From Plectrocnemia conspersa (taxonomy: Eukaryota; Arthropoda; Insecta; Trichoptera; Polycentropodidae), in NCBI GenBank assembly GCA_009617715.1, contig VTFK01000096.1, forward strand, positions 124,001 through 188,000: DNA of 64,000 nt, given 5' to 3'. The first letter of the stretch is position 1. Every line of letters begins with the position of its first letter. This document shows positions 36,390 to 47,629 of this stretch, piece by piece. The position numbers were made by a program, and so were the translations under genes. The notes beneath the pieces are model-generated. The model saw only the letters and a program-made list of their open reading frames with translations. It was not told the origin of the DNA and did no database searches.

Positions 36390-36840
36390 ATGGCAACATT
36401 TCCACAAGGCTGTTATTGTCATGATTACACGAGTGAGTTTATAGCTGCGATTAGTCAGCACCGCGGAGGTGTCAATTTCGTCCATCGGCTGTCACGCCAC
36501 CGAAACCATTGTTTTGAGGCTCCTTTTGCCTTCTGTCAGTGGAAGTGCCCTCCGGCATTTCGGTTCCCTCCGAGATAGAGGAGGAGGACCTCAGATGAAT
36601 GGTGTGAACGGCTCCCACGCCCTTGACAGACTACGCCGAGACAATACCAGCGGCTCTCTCGTCGACGAACAAGCTTCTGGCCGTTTAACATACTTACCCA
36701 CATGGCTAGTCTATGTGTTTATACCTACACCTAACCTACGATCTACGGACGTATTGTTTTCATGTTATAACCAGTCAAAACTAGCTGGAAAATGGCGTTT
36801 GTTGTATCAGTATAAAAACGTATTCAATTTAAAAACTTAA
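36390..36840 (+). promoter_or_regulatory. GC-rich island with overlapping open frames
   Basis: G+C rises sharply at 36430-36700. Two plus-strand frames (36390-36578, 62 residues; 36469-36840, 123 residues) overlap out of phase. The longer one is the longest non-repetitive open frame in the window, with serine- and arginine-rich composition, but has no known domain. It could be a coding exon, a regulatory island or chance opened by high G+C. I cannot decide. Confidence 0.3.
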
Positions 36841-37570
36841 TAAAATGAAAAATAAGTATCTGAATAAAGCTTAAATTATTATAGTAATTAAGCATAACGC
36901 ATTAATAATTTTATCTTATGATTAATGACGTATTTTAAGCATTTACAAGTGCAACTATTCTTCATTGTTTACAAAAATAATCAAAGCATTTTTTTAAATC
37001 CATCTTTATCTTAAGATAAATTGTTCTTTCAAAGTGAAGCAAAATATTATATATCTAATGAAACTAGTAGAATAGATTACAAGGTATCAAGATAACCCAA
37101 GAATCCTATACTTTTAATTAAAAACAAATATTTTAATACCAAAGCAGGTAGCAAGTATATAAAAAATTAATAAAAGTTCACAAAATCTTTCTCTTATTAT
37201 AAAAATATATTACCGATGTAATGACGTAGCAGACTGACAAGCAATTGCAATAATGAATGGAAATTAGATCTCAGATATTTATAGTTCAATAAAATAATGT
37301 GAAGGAAAGAGTATTACGTGAAATTTATTATAAACCTTTACGATAAAATCTTGTCATACTTGTTATGTAAAATACAACTTTTCTTAGTAGTACTTAGTGG
37401 TAGCTATTCGTTAGATTTTCGGGTTTTTAACGCTGAGGGTATGACTTCGCAGCCAGTAAGACGCAGGTGGAAATTAGTTAGAATTTTATCAGATTATATT
37501 ACATATTGCGACAGAATATGATGAGCGAAATCGTTGTTCTCCGAGCGGTGGTGGAGAAGCTGGCGCAGGG
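36841..37570. other. A+T-rich non-coding stretch
   Basis: A 67-residue plus-strand frame at 37318-37521 has no recognisable motif. No other feature is seen. Confidence 0.4.
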
Positions 37571-37579
37571 ATGATGTCG

Positions 37580-38160
37580 GTGGAAGATGGTTTAAAAAAA
37601 TTCGAATATCAAGTATGATGTAGACTGATATACGATTATGTCCTAGTTGCAAAAATAAACACGAATCCTACTCAAACTGTCTATTAGTTGGTCCAATTCA
37701 ACAGTACATACGTACATAAAAAATATTGGAAAGGCTTGAAAACAAGATGTATGGGTTTCACACGAATTGAGCAAAGAAAAATTGTGCTTCTGGATCGCCT
37801 TTTTTAGATTATTTAATAACCGGAGAATAGAATTGTATGCTATACGTAGCAAAGTACCAAAACCTATATTGAAACCCGGGTTTACTGTAAAAAAAAAGTT
37901 ATTTTATGTATATGGTGGGATTTAAAATGGTTTGAACATTACTAGCCAAACAATAACAGCAAGCTTATATTGTGATCAGATGAATAATTTTACAACATGA
38001 TAAACAAAATTGATTCTCGACGACATCAAAGAACTCTCCAACGTATTCTTCAGACCTTGCTCCTTTTACACTTTTTAGATTGAAAAAAATCAAAATTTAT
38101 ACGATGTGAAAAGGGTGTTCAAAATATTTTTGCATCAAAGTCTGCTAATTGAATTAAAAA
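37580..38160 (+). pseudogene. mariner transposase remnant (SETMAR-type), plus strand
   Basis: Frames in order show RWFKKIRI near 37585, NTNPTQTV near 37660 and STVHTYIKNIGKA. KQDVWVSHELSKEKL follows (family form KLDVWVPHEL--KN), then FLDYLITGE (family form FLKR-ITGDEKW). LCIWWDLKWFEHY contains the second conserved Asp (family form LCIWWD-KG---YEL). Then come LYCDQ and PTYSSDLAPFTLFRLK (family form HPPYSPDLAPSDYHLFRSL), and finally YDVKRVFKIFLHQSL. Every joint needs a frameshift, and stops interrupt it, so it is a dead cut-and-paste transposase with D,D34D organisation. Inverted termini were not located. The opposite-strand frame at 37643-37852 is a shadow. A second, differently decayed copy is at 57.57-58.15 kb. 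Confidence 0.85.
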
Positions 38161-38340
38161 AATGAACGAAAAGTGAAAAAATATTGTATATATTAAAAAA
38201 AATATATTTTTAATTATTAAAATAAAAATAAACATTAAAAGGGGTTTTTCTTTTCTTCATTAAGAAATGACATTCGTTTCGGTATTACCTAATATATGGA
38301 AAAAATGCACTTCAGACTTCTAGAGAAAGTCGTTAATTTC

Positions 38341-38742
38341 ATATGCAGTCTTGGTCATAATAGTGGGGCACCCTTTAAAATGGCGTGTAGCTCTTTACAA
38401 GTGCATAGTCTGATTTGAGTCTTAAAAAAGGATTGCAGGTCTAATTGCTTAGTCTCACTTAAGTGGGTGTTATGTTTATTTTTGGTTATAACTTTTTTTT
38501 TATTAATTGATTTTGAACACAATTACAAATCCAAAATTGAGCTTCAAAAAAATTGCAGATGGAATAGAGAAAACTGTCTCCGTTCACCTGCAATCATTAG
38601 TTGACAGTATGCCAAGATTCCAGCTGTAATTAAAGCTAATGATGCACCTAATAAATAATAAAAATATATTCAGTTTTTTTTTATTTTTTAAGATATAACA
38701 CATTTATTGTGGTGCTCCATTTTTATGGCCAAAACTATATAT
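38341..38742 (+). mobile_element. Internally deleted Tc1-like element with terminal inverted repeats
   Basis: The left end AGTCTTGGTCATAATAGTGG runs into GGCACC, and the right end GGTGCTCCATTTTTATGGCC runs into AAAACT, forming imperfect inverted repeats of about 27-30 bp. TATA-type dinucleotides flank both ends, as expected for TA target sites. Just before the right end, 38575-38660 encodes the C-terminus of a Tc1-like transposase (TVSVHLQSLVDSMPRFQ and, after a frameshift, AVIKAND). The catalytic domain is deleted. The element lies directly downstream of the mariner remnant but is a separate insertion. Confidence 0.8.
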
Positions 38743-38749
38743 TAACAAA

Positions 38750-40090
38750 ACAATATAAATAAATAATTAAACAAATGTTACATACATTAACATTTATTTC
38801 ATTTGTTTTTAAATATTATTAATTTTCTTTAATGTAACGTTATTAAAAGCATTATTCAAGTACGTTTTTTAGTCAAGTGTATAACATAATTCAGCAACTG
38901 AAGGATTTTGCTCGTTTTGGTGAATGGTTTTAATCGTAGGCAAGATATCTATACCTCAGGTATTGTAAACTTATTAATCTTCAACCAGTCATTCCAAATT
39001 TATCCGAGTATTTAGTTATAGCATGATATTTATAATTATGTTATAATGAGATAATTTTCGTACTATCAATAAATATAGTTGTTCTACAAAATAATTCGTT
39101 TAATACGATCTTTGTCTTTGAAAGAATCAAAAATATTTTAACTGCTCCTGAAGAAACCGTTATACATTTGTACATTTTTTCTTAATCAGCTAAAAAAATA
39201 CAAATAAGTATTTTTTAATTATTTAAATAATGTGAAACTAATATATTGTATTATAAAATTCTCGAAAATATAAATAAATAAAAATTGTGTACTTAAAAAT
39301 CAACTAAAATTGATGCTTCACAACGGCAAAAAACGAGAGCCAATGCTTTTACCAAATTACTATTGCGACTGCGATTAAATATATATCGAACAAACATACT
39401 GGTGCATATAAATATTATATTGATGCTTAATAAAAATTGTTTTTCTTAGAACACACGTTTTCGAAAGACCATATAGTTAACCTCAGCAGCATAAAATCTT
39501 TAATCCGATTAGCAAAATAAAAATCCCGCGAAATCGAAATTCACAATTGTTGACACATTCAACGTCAATACCAATAACACATAAGTTATGAATTGCTTAA
39601 TAATAGATTTTATCTTCTTAATTATTTTAACAAATATTTACACAATTACAGCTGAAACATATACATTTTTACTTATTATTAATGATTCATCACTATTATT
39701 GTTAGGCAAGTGTTACAATTTAAAATATAAAATGTATATTGCGTTACTTAATTGTGTCCATGAGTATACATTATTTTATTTAAGCATGATTGCTATAGTT
39801 AAAGCAATTAAAACACAATATTATTATTTTATTGTCAATTGTGTATATAAATTATCATAAAAAAATATATTGCTCAACAACTATTTTATATAAATGCACT
39901 GATTCGTTATTGATATATCGATCTATTGATCTAAAATCCTATTCTTCCTGCGGTTGTTTAATCCTATGTTGACGCGTGTCTGCCATTAAGCCTTTTATCC
40001 GGTATTAAATTTAACACGGGTATTATTAGATCTGTTATCGAAAAAAATGTTTTGTATATTTTTATATTTCTAATATATTTTTTTTATTTG
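38750..40090. other. A+T-rich non-coding stretch upstream of the gene
   Basis: No promoter motif is convincing. A 90-residue plus-strand frame (39588-39860) is Ile/Leu/Tyr-rich because of base composition and lacks a signal for a real membrane protein family. G+C rises modestly near 39950-40020. Confidence 0.4.
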
Positions 40091-40096
40091 TTTCAG

Positions 40097-40673
40097 ATCG
40101 ATCTTTGAAAAATGACCAACAACAAACAACGAGAGCAATAAATATCAATCGAATGTGCTAATCTGTTTTTTTGCACAACAAGCGTGCATACGCAAATTTC
40201 TTTTTTTGTTAAACAATTTTTTGAGTCAAGGTTAAAAAATCAATTCACCGCGGCCGCAGTTAACTTTTCTTTTTTTGTGTAACCGTTAAACCTAAATGTG
40301 TCCAGTTGATTTAACCGATTAAACGCGACGTTAACTCCAATTTTTTTTATCAAATTGTATTTGTTAATAGTAAATTAATTAATCTCATATTAATAATAAT
40401 AGCTTCATTAATATGTATAATAATAAAATAATATAAAGCGTAACAAAATGTGTGCATTCTTTTCGCTTTCGAAACTTAACCACGTCCAAATTAACCGTGA
40501 CTGATTTGTGTGCAAGATAGTTTTAAAGGAAAATTTATTTATTTTTTTATAGATGTTTATGTCAAAGATAGCTATGATTTTATGACGGCATAGACATTGT
40601 GAAGCGTTGAAGGGACTATAGTTCAAATTGTTGTTAACCTACCTGAAAGGGTGGGTTTTTAAAATCAGTTCTA
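40097..40673 (+). other. Probable 5' untranslated region of the 40.67 kb gene
   Basis: A long pyrimidine tract ending TTTGTTTCAG at 40087-40096 makes a good 3' splice site, so an untranslated exon could start at 40097 and run into the coding exon. A 9-codon upstream ORF (ATG 40112, TAA 40139-40141) lies inside, and other ATGs follow. An in-frame TGA at 40644-40646 closes the main frame upstream of the start. A weaker acceptor (AAAATCAG at 40667) would instead give a very short leader. RNA data would be needed to choose. Confidence 0.35.
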
Positions 40674-40905
40674 ATGATGGAACTGCATTGTCAGTCCCCG
40701 GGGCAGCTGGCCACCATGCATGACCATCAGCAGCAGCAGCATGTTCAGCAGCAGCATCAGCAATTGGTGTTGACTAATGTCGATGGGGTTGATGGGATGA
40801 TGGCTCACAGTCCTGGCGCTCATCATAAAGTGCTCCTGCACGCGCCGCCCATGAACCCGCAGGATCACGAACATATGATGGGTGGAAACGATCCTGGTGG
40901 CGGTG
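40674..40905 (+). CDS. First coding exon of a Gln/His-rich, probably nuclear protein
   Basis: An ATG-ATG pair opens at 40674 and 40677. The second has the better initiation context (A at -3, G at +4). The frame is open for 77 codons plus one base and ends at a consensus donor, G|GTAAG, at 40906. Residues 1-17 begin MMELHCQSPGQLATMHD, 18-30 are a Gln/His tract, and the rest is rich in His, Met, Pro and Gly (AHSPGAHHKVLLHAPPMNPQ), ending in a Gly run. G+C is high compared with the surroundings, and codon use is varied. No DNA-binding domain, signal peptide or membrane segment is present. Such low-complexity N-termini are common in insect transcription factors. That role is inference, and I do not recognise the gene. 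The intron is phase 1 and joins in frame to the microexon at 43255. The opposite-strand frame at 40671-40874 is a shadow. Confidence 0.85.
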
Positions 40906-43254
40906 GTAAGATATTTTTTTTTATTAATAATTACATTTTTAAGATTTTAAAATAAATATATACTTAATATAATATATACAAGTAGTGTTAATGGAAACCT
41001 TATCTGTTTTATAAATGTACGTTTTTAATCTATGATGTTTCCTGATTTTTAATTTAACACTGTTTTCCACAATTAAATTAAAGCCTAAGTAAATAAACGG
41101 ACATCCGTTCCTGTCGACGTTAAATTTCGTAATGGCAGTTATCAACCGCGTGTATAAAAAGGGGGTCGACAACATTTGCTTTTAATTTATATAATAAAAT
41201 TTATTGTTGACTATAAACTGCGAATCAGGTTAATAGACAGGTATAAAGTAAGCGAAAGTGTATAATTATTATGTTATATAGTAATAAAAACACATGATGG
41301 GCGTTTAAAAGTAGTCCATAAGATTTCATTAGAATCGTATTTATTTAATAATTAAATATTTTTAGATTGCCAATTTTCTTTATACATTATATTATATTTA
41401 ATAAACTTTTAAAATATATTTTTTTATTTGATTTTGTATTTGGAATGAATTTACATATTTATATTAATATTGTAAATTTTAATTATAGCACATGTTTATG
41501 ACCACATTATCGCTTCAAATTAACTATAAGTTAAGCAAACCGGTTTTTAACGTTGAAATATTGTAGATTACATACACCATTTTTTGTGATTTTATACTTT
41601 GAATAGAAGTATATAAAATGTATTAGTAATTATTATTTTTACATTATTATAAAATTAACATATTTTTTATGTCAAATTAATAAAACAGACAAGATTTGTG
41701 TGCAAAAGTTATCGTATATTGAGTCGAGATTCTAATATAATATTTAGGCTTTTTCTACTATTCGATATATAAATATTTGTGCACTTATTCGAATATTATC
41801 TATAGTAATTTTAATGTTATAATTTAAAGTTAAATTTTTTTATGTGTGATAAAGTTCATAAGTATATTTTAAAATACTTCTTAATATCAAATGGCGTGAA
41901 GATCACATATGCTGTTTGCTTAAATGATCTAAAAAAATATTATAAGTATTGATATGATATCTTTATTATAATATAATCTGAAAAATTTCGTAGATATTGA
42001 TTAGGATTTCTTGAAAAATTTACTGATTATTTATTTACAAAATGGTGAATATTATTCAATGGTCAATATTAACAATTTAATGATTAATTTATAATCAAAA
42101 CTATACATTTGTTGTTGATACTTACTTCGAAAAACATTTATAGAAATTGCATCTATATATTTATATTTATTTTATTGTGATATAATTTTTTTATTATATG
42201 TATTAAAAGTATATTTTTTTTCATTATCCAGAGAAAAAACATAAAGCACAGTCCTAATTTTTATAATATATAATATTACTTTATAAAATGTTTATTTTAA
42301 TATTATGATAATATTTATAAACATACTTTTAGATGAAATACACTTTAATGGTCTATTTTTATATTCATATTTATAATTGTGTTATTTTATTTCAATATAA
42401 TGATAATTTTTATAATATAATACAAGGAAATAAAACTAAGTTTGAGTAAAAGAATAAGTAAATATGAAGCAAAAAAAAAGTGATTAAGTTTTAATATATT
42501 ATATTTAGCTAAAGATCTGGAACCAATGAAATGTGTTTATTAATAATAAAGCTCGAAAGTAATATTTGCTTTGGCATATTGTGATTCACGATTCATGAGA
42601 TTAGTGTGTTTATAATGTTTAAAGTAACTCATATTTTCCTCTAGTAGCTTTAACTTTGACTTTTTTTAAAAGGCGTTTTATTTTATATATAAGTATTCGA
42701 TAATGATGACAGGAAAAAAAAGTGTGGAAAACTATTAAAATAGTAATTTTAAAAATTATACTTACTCATATAAACTGATCATTCAGTATAGTATATACAT
42801 ATATTGACTATTCATTATCTATACTGTAAGATTTTATACAAACCGTTAATTATAAATATAAAGCAAAAGTTAATTGAACTTCTCACAAAATAAGCATAAT
42901 CAATATGTTTTTTGATTACTCTGATTTTTTTTCACAAACATGTGTATATCTACTGGTTACGTATTTTAGGCAGGAATTTAAAATGTAAAATACTGAATTT
43001 TATAATAATATTTATAAGATAAACTTATGTTAGGTAATAATGGTCAATTTTAATAGTTATGATTACAATTTAAATACAGCTAAGTTAAAGTATGGATTAT
43101 GTTTTTATCATTATTTTAGAAAATATTTTGAGATACTTTGTACAATATACAAATGTAAATGTAATACTTATAAGTCAATTTACTCTGCTTTTAGATTTTT
43201 TTTATTTAAAACAATTATTTTATTTATATATATATTTTTATTTTTTATTTATAG
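40906..43254 (+). other. Intron 1 (2349 bp, phase 1)
   Basis: It starts GTAAGATA and ends in a T-rich tract followed by TTTATAG. It is A+T-rich throughout. I see no nested gene. Short open frames at 40939-41175 (minus) and 43040-43304 (plus) are compositional, and the latter run into the microexon out of frame or through the intron. Confidence 0.75.
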
Positions 43255-43296
43255 AAGACGGTTACCATTCATCTCACAACAGTCAAGGCGGAGACG
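43255..43296 (+). CDS. 42-nt coding microexon of the same gene
   Basis: Bounded by a pyrimidine tract plus ATAG and by G|GTGAGT-like donor sequence (GACG|GTGAG). Joined to the first exon across a phase-1 border, it continues the frame with residues EDGYHSSHNSQGGD, then one base of the next codon. The Ser/His/Gly-rich composition matches the first exon, which supports the pairing. Its length is a multiple of three and both borders are phase 1, so it can be skipped or included without changing the downstream frame. The next exon is not found in this window. Confidence 0.8.
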
Positions 43297-43419
43297 GTGA
43301 GTAATTTATTAATTTATTTATTTATTCGCACACTTTAAAGCTTTTCAATATTTATTCTAATTTAAAAACGAGTACGTTTTAATTTATAATACATCCCCGG
43401 TATAAATAAGATGTCACCA

Positions 43420-43700
43420 AGTATACAAGTGAGCGATTCGCCAGTCACCCCCGCGTGGCGTTGATAGATAGCACCACCTCATCCGGGAAAAGACCCCATG
43501 TCCCTATTATAAACATTATTATTTTATACGCCGGGGTTCAAAAGCGACCCCCTCGGAAATCATTATTCATGCTAAAAAAATCTTTTTGTGAATATTTCAT
43601 GTTTCGCAAATAATCAGCGCATATACCTGTTACCAAAATCAAACGTCCCTTTCATGATCAAGGGCGCTTTTAGCTGTGGTTAATCCTATTATGATACGTC
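43420..43700. other. GC-intermediate segment in the large intron
   Basis: Balanced composition with CCCCCGCGTGG and CCGGGGTTCAAAAGCGACCC stretches. The latter loosely resembles a pol III B box, but no SINE partner is seen. Nothing coding is recognised. Confidence 0.25.
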
Positions 43701-44079
43701 AAAGCTCACTATATGTGGTGTTACATTGATGTAAATTTATATGTGCGTCACTAATATTATGGAATCGTGTACATTGCGACAATGTTATGTCCAGATTGGA
43801 TGTACAATATATAGTTATTATTTAATATTTAATGCTGTAATGCTGAAATTAAGTCTTTCTTGTTTAATATTTCAATTTGATATTCTGAACGTAATATATT
43901 TACATTATCCATTTTATTATGTGCTTCAATATTCGTCACCGCTGTATTGCAAGCAATATGTAGCGTATTATTATTATTATTAAAATTCATAACCATATGC
44001 CGAAGAATCAATGTCAACAGAATAATTTCACGTAGCAGCGTCAGAATAGAAAAATGCATTGAATTTAACCTAATAAAAT

Positions 44080-44320
44080 TTTTTGTCGTATCTGTTATGC
44101 GGCGCGCACGTCGCTCTGCGGCCAGGGATGGCACGTGATTAATGGGCGTCCCACAGTTGCGAAAGCGCTGGTCTGTGTATTGTCTATCCATTATAAGGCT
44201 GCGGTATCTCCGTTCATATTCAGGCGCCGTCAAAGACCGACTTTAGTGGATGCAAATTGGCAAGACACGGTTCGTTATACCCCACATAACTTTGTTTCAA
44301 ACTCGGCGGGCTTTGTGGAG
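44080..44320. promoter_or_regulatory. GC-richer island in the large intron
   Basis: The patch contains CGGCGCGCACG, GGCACGTG (E-box-like) and AGGCGCCGTC. Three open frames on both strands overlap here without motifs, so I treat them as non-coding. It may be an enhancer. Confidence 0.3.
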
Positions 44321-44561
44321 TAATGATACCCATACACAAACATACATTAATATTATATTTGCATGTGTTTGTGTACATACAATATTATGTATTAATTTTG
44401 AAATATCTGGTTAGAATATTTTTTTAAGATTGACTCTGAACTTTGTGACACTGTCATAAAATATAAATTTAAAACAGAATGTGGTTACAAATAATAATTA
44501 AATTTATTTCCACTAAATGCATTTAGTTAATTAATTGAAGGCATTGAATTTATTTTATCTT

Positions 44562-45160
44562 TACAATAAAAAATAAAGCCAGTTTTAAAAATATACAAAT
44601 TGATGGCATATTGGAATAGCAAAATAATTATGCAATAATTTACTAAAGCAAATTATAGTCTGTTATGATCACTTTTCTGTAATAGTTTTGTATTTTTTGT
44701 ATTATGAAATAATTTTTGTGTACTTACATGTATGAACTGGATTTAATTTTTCTCCTATAATAAATAGTGGTTCATACAAAAAAATGAAAATTTCCAAAAA
44801 TATTTTTTTTTAAATATATTTATTATATAAAATCATATATATTTGCCAAAAAATGCTTGGCATTCTTAGCGTACCACGACTAATTTCGCTTGGTACTAAA
44901 AGGGTTAATATTTAATTTAAAAATGTATACAATAATATCAACACTCACATCTTAAACCATATTATTTTTGCAATAAAAATTATAGCCAGTTTTACAAATA
45001 AATAAATTATTATACATATTGGAATAGCAATATAAATATGCAATAATTTACTAAAACAAAGTATAGTCTGTTAAGGTTACTTAATATTCAATGTTATACA
45101 TTTATATAATAAAAAGTAAAGCCTTTTTAAAATATAAATAAATTATTGCTAGCAATGGTT
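44562..45160 (+). repeat. Local direct repeats, spacing about 410 bp
   Basis: The segment 44562-44665 (AATAAA, AGCCAGTTTTA, CATATTGGAATAGCAA, TGCAATAATTTACTAAA, TATAGTCTGTTA) recurs at 44972-45075. A third, partial unit starts near 45105 (AATAAAAAGTAAAGCC). These are diverged copies of one A+T-rich unit. Confidence 0.65.
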
Positions 45161-45621
45161 TGCTATTTTACAAATGAGTTGTCACTATTTGTAATAAAAT
45201 ATATCTTAAAAATTAAAATATTAGGATAAAATGTTATTTTTATGAATATTATACATACACACTCTTAGTTAAATAATGTAGTAACCCAAAAACAGCATTT
45301 CATGGTGTGCTTTTGAAACTTTTAATATAAAATTGCTGATAGCTTCGTGTAAAATACCACAGAAAAATATGTAATTTGCTTAATATATTTATTTAAAATA
45401 AAATGTGAGAAATTTTCTCTTAAGAACAAAAAAGCAATTTATGTTCTTTAGTTTGCCTCAATAATTTACCATCGAAATTTATGATAAATTATTATTTATT
45501 ACTATGTGTTTTTTATAACCATTATATGCTTTAATGCGTATTTAAAATTAATCTATATTTCAATTATATTGCATAGTTTTATTAACTCATTTCCATTAAT
45601 AAAAAACGCATATTAATCTCA

Positions 45622-45629
45622 GTAAACCT
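45622..45629 (+). repeat. Target-site duplication, left copy
   Basis: GTAAACCT precedes the MITE and is repeated exactly at 45895-45902. Eight-base duplications are diagnostic of hAT insertion. Confidence 0.85.
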
Positions 45630-45894
45630 CAGTGGCGTAGATATGGTGGGGCGGAGAGGGCAGGCCGCCCCGGGCGGCACTTGCTTGGGGGCGGCATTTT
45701 CGCGATGGGATCGTCTAGTGCGGTTATTAACCCTGAATACACTAAAACATATATAAATCCACAAATAACAACAGCTTAATAATAACCAATTTATTATTTT
45801 AATAAATGCTGATTTTATGACCTTGCAAAAAATGTTTGGGGGGCGGCAATTTTAAGGATCGCCCTGAGCGGCACATACCCTAGCTACGCCACTG
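45630..45894 (-). mobile_element. Complete 265-bp hAT MITE
   Basis: Its ends CAGTGGCGTAG and CTACGCCACTG are exact terminal inverted repeats, flanked by an 8-bp duplication (GTAAACCT). Subterminal GC-rich stretches (GGCCGCCCCGGGCGGC) can form hairpins, and the centre is A+T-rich. It carries no transposase and is a non-autonomous hAT. The truncated copy at 22156-22419 belongs to the same family in reverse orientation. The 60-residue minus-strand frame here is not a gene. Confidence 0.92.
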
Positions 45895-45902
45895 GTAAAC
45901 CT
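45895..45902 (+). repeat. Target-site duplication, right copy
   Basis: An exact repeat of the GTAAACCT that precedes the MITE. Confidence 0.85.
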
Positions 45903-46843
45903 TCTTCAAGTTAAATATACATTTATAGCCGCCAATGACCAATAATGGTAGTTCTGTTGATCATTAACATTTTACGAGTTTTGCTTCTTTATTAATTTTA
46001 ATCATTCATTTTTTATCAGAATATATAATTACAATGTCAAGCATGACACCCGATATATAAAGTCAAAACTTTTCAAACTAACATTATGTCATTATTGACA
46101 TATGATTGTGACAAAAAAAAATATTTATATCTATTAATTATTTTGGTTTAACAAAGATTTTTTTTATAAAATTTTGAGAACCACTCGTTCATTGAATACG
46201 ACAAAGCACGTTGCCGTGAGCCACTCGGGGGATTTAAGCTCCGCTCCTTCTGTCTCATAGCGCATTAGCTCTCAGCCGCAATCTCTATGGAAATTATACT
46301 TTTCGACGCCCGTGTCATTTGTCATCTTCCGACTGATATTTATTTATGCTTGCCCTGCCATGACAAAACTAAAACACCATAATATATGTACATATGTATG
46401 CATATACGCACCCCATATGGAAAAAAAGCAACAGTTCTAATCATTATTTTGTTTGTTTGTCTGACAATACAATCATTTCAATGATCATATCAATCCTGCA
46501 GTTTTCTCATTCATGTATCTTATTACGCTTTATTTTTTAGTGTGTTGTTCTGTTACTGTTGTGTATGTATCATAATTATCAATGTATTTTAAAACTGCTC
46601 TTAATATATAAAAATGAAAAATAATTGAGTGATTATATACGTAAAATATTTTAGGCATAATTATGTATTATATATATACATAAATATAATTCCGTATAAT
46701 GTGGATAATTAAAAATATTAGGCATGAGGAAGAATAAGTACGGTCTGCATTTTGATATTACACTATGTTTTAATAATATGATAGCTATCCTTACTGATAT
46801 TACTATGCACTTATAATATAAAAGAGCTGATCAAATTATATTC

Positions 46844-47075
46844 AAACCGAATTTTGATCAATAGGAGGGCGCAAAAACAATTATCACTTCTCAGAAGGCA
46901 AAAATTCACGTCAAAAGCAATAAAATCGTGTCGACGCCGTCGCAGTGGGAACGCTCGGTAACGAGCGTTTCCACTGCGACGGCGACGGCACGATTTTATT
47001 GCTTTTGACGTGAATTTTTGCCTTCTGAGAAGTGATAATTGTTTTTTGCGGTCTCCTATTGGGCAAAATTTGGTT
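46844..47075. mobile_element. Foldback MITE, near-complete palindrome of 232 bp
   Basis: Two arms of about 115 bp are nearly exact reverse complements, centred near 46958 (GAACGCTCGGTAACGAGCG). The arms carry TTATCACTTCTCAGAAGGC and its complement, then GC-rich inner parts with CGTCGCAGTGG/CCACTGCGACG. The copy at 1331-1464 retains one arm and the opposite terminus. No coding capacity is present. An inverted element this long would form a stable RNA hairpin if transcribed, for example inside the large intron. Superfamily is not assigned. Confidence 0.9.
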
Positions 47076-47357
47076 TAGATGTTCTTTATTCGATTCTCAC
47101 TCATAATATTGTTATAAAAAGTCATCGTTTTTGCGATGAAACGATTTTATTTATTTTTATCTGAACTGGAAATACACTATATGGCAACACTGAGCTGCAA
47201 ATAAAACACTTAAATATTCTGAGTAGATATTTTCAATACCTAATTAAAATATTACGCATAAAATATGATTTCAGAAAATATATCGCAACGGTGGCTAATT
47301 TTTATATTTATTTGTATCATATAAAGGGTTATCTTGTACCTATTATAATTTATTCAA

Positions 47358-47418
47358 AAAATATATAAAATACCATTTTTGTCATGAGGCCCGGAATCAT
47401 TGTTTTCGCAGGGGTCCT
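47358..47418 (+). repeat. Dispersed repeat, also at 55541
   Basis: The AATATATAAAATACCATTTTTG through TCATGAGGCCC to AATCATTG stretch matches 55541-55600 with few differences, both on the plus strand. It is a short fragment of an unidentified repeat. Confidence 0.6.
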
Positions 47419-47629
47419 GCATACAATGTAAGCTGTAATAATAGTTCATTTTATCAGTACTACTTAGTATTATATTGTTGATGTATAGTAACGATTTACA
47501 ATATATAAATAAATAAATTTTAATTAAAATGATTAGGGGTCATTTCTTTAAATGTCTATATTGTTCTTTATACCAATATTAGCATGAGCCGAGAGGTAAA
47601 AGTCACACGTCTAGTCATCCCGCCCGATA

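Noticed and set aside
37643..37852. 69-residue minus-strand frame
   Set aside because: It is antisense to the plus-strand mariner transposase remnant.
40671..40874. Minus-strand frame opposite the first coding exon
   Set aside because: It is a shadow of the plus-strand exon. The plus strand has the in-frame splice to the microexon.
43040..43304. Two plus-strand frames running into the microexon
   Set aside because: They consist mainly of A+T-rich intron translated in place. The pyrimidine tract and ATAG at 43254 and the frame match to exon 1 favour splicing.
43829..44233. 134-residue minus-strand frame, the longest non-repeat frame by length
   Set aside because: Asn/Ile/Arg-rich composition, a run of Asn from ATT/AAT repeats, no domain, and overlapping frames on the other strand. 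Not convincing without homology.
45582..45764. 60-residue minus-strand frame
   Set aside because: It lies on the MITE at 45630-45894 and is not coding.
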